The translations under genes and the position numbers were made by a program. Under the pieces are notes generated by a model, which searched no databases, was not told the origin of the DNA, and saw nothing but the letters and a program-made list of their open reading frames with translations. From JASEHD01 sp964471945 (GTDB lineage: Bacteria; Bacteroidota; Ignavibacteria; UBA10030; SZUA-254), in contig CAYYIJ010000078.1 in assembly GCA_964471945.1 (NCBI GenBank), positions 1-10,062 of the forward strand: a stretch of 10,062 nucleotides of DNA, read 5' to 3'. Of the stretch, positions 1 through 5,542 are shown in pieces. How positions within the stretch are numbered: position 1 is the stretch's first letter; every line of letters begins with the position of its first letter.

Positions 1-2
1 AT

Positions 3-1649
3 CGCACTACCGATGGCGGTGTTACTTGGGATCCTCGATCTCCACCCTTATGCGGGACTATGCTCGCAGATGTATCTTTTCCAACCGAGATCACTGGTAT
101 TGTGGTTGGAACAAATGGAGGTATCCTACGAACAACCGACGGTGGTCAGAACTGGATAAGTCAATCAAGCGGAACAACACAAATGCTACACAGTGTGCAA
201 TTCACAGATACTCAACATGGAACTGTTGTGGGAGATAGCGGTACAATTATTTACACAAGTGATGGCGGTATCAACTGGATTCCGCAAATCAGTGGAACAA
301 CGAAGAACCTTTTTAATGTCTTCTTCGTGAATGAAGATACTGGATATATAGTAGGAGCAGGTGGGACTATCTTACGAACAACAAACAGCGGAACTACATG
401 GCTTCCGCAGAAAAGCAGAACAACAAACGATCTTCATGCTGTGTTCTTCAGCAGTCCATACAACGGCACAATCGTTGGTGATAACGGAATCATTCTTCAT
501 ACAACAACTGGAGGCGAGGGACCGCCTGTGAATGTAACATTCCAGGTTAATATGCAAGTGCAGGTAGCAAAAAGGTCTTTCAGACCGAAAGATGGAGATG
601 TAGTCACAGTTAGAGGTAGTTTCAACAACTGGGGTGAATCACCGGGAAATCCTGATACATTGATCGATCCCGAGCATGATAATATTTATACTACGACCCT
701 TGCAATACCTTCTGATCAAATAGTTACCTACAAATATTGGAAAACACCAAGACCCGAAATTGGTTATGAAAATCTTCAACGTTCACTCAATTTAGGAATC
801 AATGACACCATCCTCTCATCTGTTTACTTCGATAAAGATACTGTTTTTCCGACGAAATCATTTTCTGTTACACGAGGTTGGAATATGGTTTCATTACCAC
901 TTGTTACTTTAGATTCATTAAAAACAATTTTATTCCCTAGTGCAAGCTCTGTAGCATATATGTATTTAAATAGTTCATATATTCAGCAGAATACATTGCA
1001 CAAAGGAATTGGATATTGGATTAAATTTACATCAGACGAATTAATTACGCATTCAGGTTTCATTCTCCTCCAAGATTCAATTGATGTTGTTGAAGGTTGG
1101 AATATGATCGGGTCTCTCAGTGAACCAGTTAATGTTGAAACTATTACGTCTATACCGGAAGGCATTATGACAAGTAATTTCTTTAGTTATAACGGTAGAT
1201 ACGTGATTTCTGATTCAATTTTACCAGGGAAAAGCTATTGGGTGAAAGCTCATCAGGATGGGAAACTGATTTTATCCTCGGAACTCGCCTTTGCAGGATC
1301 GAACTTTATCAAGATTAAAGGTGATGGTGAAATTCCACCTCTACCACCTGATTATGAAGTCAAAAATCAAAAATCCGAAATCCCAATTCAATTTGACCTT
1401 GGACAGAACTACCCAAACCCCTTTAATCCCACAACTCGTTTCGATTACGCATTGCCAGAAGATGCTCATGTAACGTTGAAGATATATAACGTGCTTGGGC
1501 AATTGGTTGCAACTGTGATTGATGAGTTTCAGGATGCAGGATATAAGTCGGTAGATTTGGATGCATCCAATTTACCAAGTGGAATTTACTTCTACAAACT
1601 AATGGCTGGAAAATACAGCAATGTGAAAAAAATGTTATTAGTTAGATAA
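3..1649 (+). CDS. T9SS-secreted multidomain protein, 5'-truncated by window edge
   Basis: The frame is already open at base 3 and its first residues (RTTDGGVTW) are a repeat unit, so the gene starts upstream and the ATG at 60 is internal; 548 residues are visible. From the visible N-terminus: YCF48/BNR-like propeller repeats with a (T/S)xxGGxxW signature recurring every 41-42 residues (bases ~3, 129, 252, 375, with a degenerate one at ~498). Next comes a starch-binding/E-set-like domain at ~530-770 (VRGSFNNWG, then VTYKYW). Two copies of a ~73-residue module follow, each starting GWNM and containing a G/S-Y-W (~876-1290). The end, ~1389-1646, is a type A Por sorting domain with QNYPNPFNP, LKIYNVLGQ and LPSGIYFYKL. 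By family knowledge it is exported by Sec, then moved over the outer membrane by T9SS and released or anchored at the surface. The ligand is unknown; glycan binding is only an inference from the middle domain. It converges on coaX with 3 bp between stop codons. Confidence 0.9.
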   Translation, partial: RTTDGGVTWDPRSPPLCGTMLADVSFPTEITGIVVGTNGGILRTTDGGQNWISQSSGTTQMLHSVQFTDTQHGTVVGDSGTIIYTSDGGINWIPQISGTTKNLFNVFFVNEDTGYIVGAGGTILRTTNSGTTWLPQKSRTTNDLHAVFFSSPYNGTIVGDNGIILHTTTGGEGPPVNVTFQVNMQVQVAKRSFRPKDGDVVTVRGSFNNWGESPGNPDTLIDPEHDNIYTTTLAIPSDQIVTYKYWKTPRPEIGYENLQRSLNLGINDTILSSVYFDKDTVFPTKSFSVTRGWNMVSLPLVTLDSLKTILFPSASSVAYMYLNSSYIQQNTLHKGIGYWIKFTSDELITHSGFILLQDSIDVVEGWNMIGSLSEPVNVETITSIPEGIMTSNFFSYNGRYVISDSILPGKSYWVKAHQDGKLILSSELAFAGSNFIKIKGDGEIPPLPPDYEVKNQKSEIPIQFDLGQNYPNPFNPTTRFDYALPEDAHVTLKIYNVLGQLVATVIDEFQDAGYKSVDLDASNLPSGIYFYKLMAGKYSNVKKMLLVR

Positions 1650-1652
1650 AGT

Positions 1653-2432
1653 TTATTTCTTTCCCTTCCTACTTACACGTTCGTAAATTAATCGTGCACC
1701 TTCAAGGACCAAATTCGGCTCAATATACTTAATCTCATTGCTCATGTCAGCAATTGTCGCCGCATAACCACCAGTAGCTACCACTGTTGCATATTTTCCA
1801 ATAAGTTTACGAAGCCGCCGAATCATTCCTTCGGCAGCATCTACGGCTCCATACATCACACCCGATTGTATTGCAGAGGCAGTATTTTTCCCGAGTATAG
1901 AATCAGGAAATTGCAATTCTGTTTTAGGCAGCTTAGCAGTACGTTTGAACAATTCATGGGCTGCAGTTTCAATGCCTGGAGCAATCACCCCTCCTAAGTA
2001 CTCTCCTTTACCAGAAACAGCGTCAAATGTAGTTGCAGTTCCAAAGTCGATAATGATTACAGGTCCGCCAAATTTTTTAAAAGCAGCGATAATATTACAT
2101 ATACGGTCAGCTCCAAGTTTTTTGGGATCATCGTATGATATTGTGATTCCAATGTCGAGTGATCCGGACACAATCGTTGGTTGGAATTTTAAATATCGCT
2201 TTGTCATTTTAGTAAAAACTTCACTGAGGTCAGGAACCACCGATGCAATCACAACACTTTGAATCCCTTCTGGGGTGATCTTCATTTCATTGCAAAAATT
2301 CCGAATGTGAAGCCAGAATTCGTCCTCTGTGCGAGAAGGCAAACTCGTCATTCGTCGATCAAATAATAATTTTCCTTTAAGAAAAAATCCGAACACAATA
2401 TGTGTATTCCCTGCATCTATAGTTAGTAACAT
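1653..2432 (-). CDS. coaX: Type III pantothenate kinase
   Basis: This 259-residue protein, normal length for the family, phosphorylates pantothenate with ATP as the first step of coenzyme A synthesis in the cytosol. It has the ASKHA-fold signatures of CoaX: DxGNT at residues 6-10 (phosphate loop 1, catalytic Asp6), GADR at 107-110, DFGTATTFD at 129-137 (phosphate loop 2), GGVIAPG at 147-153 and TGG at 220-222. CoaX enzymes typically need a monovalent cation and resist feedback by CoA; that is family knowledge, not visible here. The start is supported by AGGAGA (2442-2447 on the plus strand, complement) 9 bases upstream of the ATG. It is a single gene, divergent from dnaK and convergent with the secreted protein gene; the birA neighbour common elsewhere is not in view. 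Confidence 0.96.
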   Translation of the reverse strand: MLLTIDAGNTHIVFGFFLKGKLLFDRRMTSLPSRTEDEFWLHIRNFCNEMKITPEGIQSVVIASVVPDLSEVFTKMTKRYLKFQPTIVSGSLDIGITISYDDPKKLGADRICNIIAAFKKFGGPVIIIDFGTATTFDAVSGKGEYLGGVIAPGIETAAHELFKRTAKLPKTELQFPDSILGKNTASAIQSGVMYGAVDAAEGMIRRLRKLIGKYATVVATGGYAATIADMSNEIKYIEPNLVLEGARLIYERVSRKGKK

Positions 2433-2495
2433 AACAAAACATCTCCTGTAAAAAAATTTTTCCCACCTTAATATTTTGGTTATTCTCTCCGTTCA

Positions 2496-2524
2496 GATAT
2501 AACAAAAACATTGACAAAAGTCAA
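2496..2524 (-). promoter_or_regulatory. Candidate coaX promoter with dyad over -35
   Basis: Read on the minus strand: TTGACT (2524-2519), a 17-base spacer, then TATATC (2501-2496), a fair match to a sigma-70-type promoter and about 64 bases from the coaX start. The -35 box lies in an inverted repeat, TTGAC-4-GTCAA (2511-2524), which could be an operator. FCB-group housekeeping promoters can differ from this consensus, so the call is moderate. Confidence 0.45.
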
Positions 2525-2530
2525 GAACTA

Positions 2531-2580
2531 AATTCTGACAAATTAACTAACTGCAGGTGGCAGTTGGCATAATTCTGACA
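2531..2580. repeat. Direct repeat AATTCTGACA flanking a hairpin
   Basis: AATTCTGACA occurs at 2531-2540 and again at 2571-2580, exactly 40 bp apart. Between the copies is a perfect 6-bp inverted repeat, AACTGC (2549-2554) and GCAGTT (2560-2565), with a 5-base loop; a T-G wobble and a C-G pair extend it in RNA. Its role is unknown; a regulator site or a remnant insertion footprint are both possible. Confidence 0.5.
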
Positions 2581-2669
2581 TGATGGCATGACATTCTATC
2601 CATGTTTGAGAAGTTCATTATAATACTGTTGAAAACAATAAATTTAAGGCAGTTTTTATTACGCACTTT

Positions 2670-2699
2670 CTGGCATATCTCTTGTGCTAATTGTACAAT
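2670..2699 (+). promoter_or_regulatory. Weak candidate dnaK promoter
   Basis: CTGGCA (2670-2675, 4 of 6 to the -35 consensus), an 18-base spacer and TACAAT (2694-2699, 5 of 6 to the -10 consensus). The -10 box sits in the palindrome ATTGTACAAT (2690-2699). It would give a leader of roughly 65 bases before the dnaK ATG. No convincing heat-shock sigma-32 or CIRCE site was found, so how dnaK is heat-induced here is not visible. Confidence 0.25.
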
Positions 2700-2754
2700 A
2701 AATAATGAAAATATAAATAAAAAAAAACCCGCAAGGGAAAATTACTCTTTTAAC

Positions 2755-2761
2755 GGAAGGA
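2755..2761 (+). promoter_or_regulatory. Ribosome-binding site deciding the dnaK start
   Basis: GGAAGGA lies 8-9 bases before the ATG at 2770. It selects that ATG over the in-frame ATG at 2602, matching where DnaK homology begins (MSGKIIGIDLGTTNS). Confidence 0.75.
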
Positions 2762-2769
2762 ATTTTATA

Positions 2770-4722
2770 ATGTCAGGTAAAATAATAGGAATTGATTTAG
2801 GCACAACAAACTCAGTTGTAGCAGTGATGGAGGGAAAAGATCCTGTTGTCATTGCAAATGCAGAAGGTGCGCGCACTACACCATCGGTTGTTGGTTTTAC
2901 AAAAAGTGGTGAGCGGCTTGTCGGGCAAGCAGCGAAGCGCCAAGCTGTAACGAATTCACAAAACACAGTATTTTCAATTAAACGTTTTATGGGGCGTTTC
3001 CATAATGAAGTGAATGAGGAGATGAAGCTCGTTCCTTACAAAGTTATTCAAGGCGAAAATAATACTGCGCGAATTCAGATTAGCGAGCGTATATACTCAC
3101 CGCCTGAAATCAGTGCAATGGTACTTCAGAAGATGAAACAAACTGCGGAAGATTATCTCGGCACAAAAATAAATGATGCAGTAATTACAGTCCCAGCATA
3201 CTTCAACGATGCTCAGCGGCAGGCGACAAAGGAAGCGGGCGAAATTGCGGGATTCAATGTCCGCCGCATAATAAATGAACCCACTGCTGCAGCACTTGCT
3301 TATGGATTAGATAAGAAACATAAGGACAGTAAAGTCGCAGTATTTGATTTAGGTGGTGGAACATTCGATATCTCGATACTTGAACTTGGGGAAGGTGTAT
3401 TCGAAGTAAAATCAACCAACGGCGATACACACTTAGGAGGTGATAATTTTGACCACAGGTTAGTCGATTATATCGCAGATGAATTTAAAAAGCAAGAGGG
3501 CATTGATTTGCGAAAAGACCCGATGGCGCTCCAGCGATTGCGTGAAGCTTCAGAAAAAGCGAAAATGGAACTATCACAATTACTTCAAACAGAAGTAAAC
3601 CTGCCCTTCATAACTGCAACGGCTGATGGTCCAAAACATTTAAACATGACTATAACTCGTGCTAAGTTCGAGCAATTAGTAGAAGATCTAATTCAACGCT
3701 GTGTTCAACCAGTGGAGAAAGCCCTTCGGGATGCGAACCTCAACCCAAACCAAATTGATGAAGTTATTCTTGTTGGAGGGATGACGAGAGTTCCGCGAGT
3801 GCAACAGCTCGTTAAAGATATTTTTGGTAAAGAAGGGCACAAAGGGGTTAATCCCGATGAGGTTGTTGCGATAGGTGCTGCAATCCAAGGCGGTGTTTTG
3901 TCGGGTGATGTTACTGATGTCTTGCTCCTAGATGTTACACCTCTGACACTTGGCATTGAAACACTTGGCAGCGTAATGACACAGATGATTCAGGCAAATA
4001 CAACCATTCCGACAAAAAAGAGTGAAATATTTTCTACAGCTTCTGACAACCAACCCTCTGTAGAGATTCACATTTTGCAGGGTGAACGGCAAATGGCTGT
4101 TGATAACCGTACGCTTGGTAGATTTCATTTAGACGGAATTCCACCCGCGCCGCGAGGTGTTCCTCAAATTGAAGTTACATTCGACATCGATGCAAACGGT
4201 ATGCTTCATGTTACTGCAAAAGATAAGGCTACAAACAAAGAACAAAGTATTCGGATTACATCATCGAGCGGATTAAGTAAAGAAGAGGTCGAAAAGATGA
4301 AGAGCGATGCTCAGGCACATTCCGCGGAAGATAAGAAGAAAAGAGAAGAAGTTGATACGAAGAACCAGGCGGACAATCTTGTATTCCAAACTCGGAAGCA
4401 GCTACAAGAGTATGGTGATAAAATTCCTGCTAATCTAAAATCAAAAGTTGAATCGGCAGCTGACGCTCTTGATTCAGCAATTAAAAGTGGAATCATGGCA
4501 GATATCAAATCGAAAATAGAAGTACTTAACAACACTTGGAACGAAGCTTCACAAGAAATGTATAAATCAGCAACTGCCAGTCAACCCGGCGCTCAGCAAG
4601 GAGGACCACAGCCCCCGCCTTCGGGTGGACAAGAAGGTCCAACAGACAGCGGCGGAAAGAAGAAAGATGATAAAGCTGTTGAAGATGCCTCGTTTGAAGT
4701 TGTAGATGATAAGGATAAATGA
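2770..4722 (+). CDS. dnaK: Molecular chaperone DnaK (Hsp70)
   Basis: This cytosolic ATP-driven chaperone binds exposed hydrophobic peptides, normally with DnaJ and GrpE, and hands aggregates to ClpB. The 650 residues are slightly longer than E. coli DnaK. The ATPase domain shows IDLGTTNS (8-15), the phosphate-2 motif DLGGGTFD (193-200) and the adenosine-binding VGGMTRVP (335-342). The conserved interdomain linker LLLDVTPL (385-392) leads into the beta-sandwich substrate domain (IETLG..., NTTIPTKKS, DNQPSVEIHILQGER), the alpha-helical lid (~500-600), and a disordered Q/G/P-rich tail ending in the acidic EVVDDKDK. The start at 2770 is chosen from the ribosome-binding site and from homology. grpE and dnaJ are not adjacent. 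Downstream, at 58 bases, is the small DUF2442/DUF4160 gene pair, and beyond it clpB. Confidence 0.98.
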   Translation: MSGKIIGIDLGTTNSVVAVMEGKDPVVIANAEGARTTPSVVGFTKSGERLVGQAAKRQAVTNSQNTVFSIKRFMGRFHNEVNEEMKLVPYKVIQGENNTARIQISERIYSPPEISAMVLQKMKQTAEDYLGTKINDAVITVPAYFNDAQRQATKEAGEIAGFNVRRIINEPTAAALAYGLDKKHKDSKVAVFDLGGGTFDISILELGEGVFEVKSTNGDTHLGGDNFDHRLVDYIADEFKKQEGIDLRKDPMALQRLREASEKAKMELSQLLQTEVNLPFITATADGPKHLNMTITRAKFEQLVEDLIQRCVQPVEKALRDANLNPNQIDEVILVGGMTRVPRVQQLVKDIFGKEGHKGVNPDEVVAIGAAIQGGVLSGDVTDVLLLDVTPLTLGIETLGSVMTQMIQANTTIPTKKSEIFSTASDNQPSVEIHILQGERQMAVDNRTLGRFHLDGIPPAPRGVPQIEVTFDIDANGMLHVTAKDKATNKEQSIRITSSSGLSKEEVEKMKSDAQAHSAEDKKKREEVDTKNQADNLVFQTRKQLQEYGDKIPANLKSKVESAADALDSAIKSGIMADIKSKIEVLNNTWNEASQEMYKSATASQPGAQQGGPQPPPSGGQEGPTDSGGKKKDDKAVEDASFEVVDDKDK

Positions 4723-4768
4723 GTTTGTTGGAAGTCAAAAACAAATTTGCTACAATGAAGACACGATT

Positions 4769-4773
4769 AAGGA
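4769..4773 (+). promoter_or_regulatory. Ribosome-binding site deciding the DUF2442 start
   Basis: AAGGA lies 7 bases before the ATG at 4781, favouring this start over the in-frame ATG at 4706, which would overlap the dnaK tail and add 25 residues unlike the family. Confidence 0.7.
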
Positions 4774-4780
4774 ATATGTA

Positions 4781-5065
4781 ATGATAAAACTTATTGAAGT
4801 GAAAGCGAAACCAAACTACCGTTTGTGGCTTCGATATGAAGATGGTGTTGAAGGGGAGGTAGATTTATCAAACGATGTCGGGAAAGGAGTTTTTGCGTAT
4901 TGGAACGACCCGAAGAACTTTGAAAATGCCAGAATTGGAAGTGGCGGTGAGATTTCTTGGAGCGACCAGCTTGATATCTGTGCGGACGCAATGTATTTGA
5001 GGATTACCGGAAAGAAACCTGAAGATATATTTCCTGCTCTTAAACAAGAGACAATCCATGCCTGA
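4781..5065 (+). CDS. DUF2442 domain protein
   Basis: This 94-residue protein matches the DUF2442 family (fold typified by the NE0471 N-terminal domain) over nearly its whole length: MIKLIEVKAKPNYRLWLRYEDG at the N-terminus (residues 1-22), a DLS turn at 28-30, GVFAYWNDP (36-44) and the signature ISWSDQLDICADAMYLRI (58-75). The biochemical function is not established. It has no signal peptide or membrane segment, so it should be cytosolic. The stop overlaps the start of the DUF4160 gene by 8 bp, implying translational coupling. DUF2442 and DUF4160 genes are often neighbours, and the pair is suspected of acting as a toxin-antitoxin-like module; nothing here proves it. No promoter was seen between dnaK and this gene, so it may be read from the dnaK transcript. 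Confidence 0.88.
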   Translation: MIKLIEVKAKPNYRLWLRYEDGVEGEVDLSNDVGKGVFAYWNDPKNFENARIGSGGEISWSDQLDICADAMYLRITGKKPEDIFPALKQETIHA

Positions 5066-5318
5066 GATCAGCAGGTTCTTTGGCATCGTTATCAAGATGT
5101 TTTATGATGATCACCTTCCTCCTCATTTTCATGCTGAATATGGCGAGAACTATATCATGATCAGTATCACAACATTGTCAATGATCGAAGGAAGGTTCCC
5201 TCCCAAAGCATTAGGTCTTGTGATGGAGTGGGCTTCACTGCATCAGCAGGAGCTTGTAGAGGTGTGGGAACGAGCCATGAAGAAAGAACCCCTCGGAAGA
5301 GTTGCCCCGCTGGAGTAA
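5058..5318 (+). CDS. DUF4160 domain protein
   Basis: This 86-residue protein has the family hallmark near the N-terminus: PEISRFFGIVIKMFY followed by DDHLPPHFHAEYG (residues 17-29). The His-Pro-Pro-His-Phe-His cluster could bind metal or be catalytic, which is an inference. A second conserved part is the helix LGLVMEWASLHQQELVEVWERA (52-73). The ATG lies inside the end of the DUF2442 gene, with GAG at 5048-5050 as a weak ribosome-binding site. The two proteins probably act together; a toxin role for this member would fit the histidine cluster but is untested. Function is otherwise unknown. Confidence 0.88.
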   Translation: MPEISRFFGIVIKMFYDDHLPPHFHAEYGENYIMISITTLSMIEGRFPPKALGLVMEWASLHQQELVEVWERAMKKEPLGRVAPLE

Positions 5319-5542
5319 ATTTTACGATTAGAGTAATGACAATAATGAGTGGCGGCTTTGGTGCAAGTCAGATTTTGGATTTGTACGAAAGACTAACCGA
5401 AGGAGTCCTTTGTAACATTTCGGAGAGATTTCAAAAAAGTGTAAAAATATAAATGTGAGTTTGGATGATAAGCCGGGTAGAAATGGAAGAGCAGGAAAAA
5501 GGACAAAACAAAAATCAAGCATAAGGTTTGTGCAAAGATATT
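5319..5542 (+). other. Intergenic region upstream of clpB
   Basis: This 224-bp gap must contain the clpB leader unless clpB is read through from dnaK. No strong promoter, terminator or heat-shock operator could be recognised. A 38-codon frame from ATG 5336 to 5452 is open but has no properly spaced ribosome-binding site, so it is not called. AAGG at 5523-5526 is too far (16 bases) from the clpB ATG to be a good ribosome-binding site. Confidence 0.5.

Larger units (their letters stand above)
2433..2769. other. Divergent coaX-dnaK intergenic region
   Basis: This 337-bp stretch holds the control regions of both flanking genes. It contains a likely coaX promoter on the minus strand (2496-2524), a direct repeat AATTCTGACA at 2531-2540 and 2571-2580 flanking a hairpin, a 10-bp palindrome ATTGTACAAT at 2690-2699 overlapping a possible dnaK -10 box, and the dnaK ribosome-binding site. 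An open frame in phase with dnaK runs back to an ATG at 2602, but it has no ribosome-binding site and its sequence is unlike any DnaK, so it is treated as untranslated. Confidence 0.7.

Noticed and set aside
2671..2687. Sigma-54 promoter (TGGCAT...TTGTGC)
   Set aside because: GG and GC are separated by 12 bases; sigma-54 needs 10.
2658..2690. CIRCE (HrcA operator) before dnaK
   Set aside because: TTACGCAC and GTGCTAA form an imperfect dyad, but the left arm has an extra base and the GCAC/GTGC cores are 17 bases apart instead of 13.
2602..2769. N-terminal 56-residue extension of DnaK from ATG 2602
   Set aside because: There is no ribosome-binding site at 2602, the residues match no DnaK, and a good ribosome-binding site lies before ATG 2770, where homology begins.
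4724..4750. Terminator after dnaK (TTTGTT / AACAAA stem)
   Set aside because: The stem is only six A/T-rich pairs with a 10-base loop and only three T residues follow.
5228..5452. Small ORF overlapping the DUF4160 gene and running into the clpB leader
   Set aside because: Most of it is the DUF4160 gene in another frame; the non-overlapping part from ATG 5336 has no well-placed ribosome-binding site.
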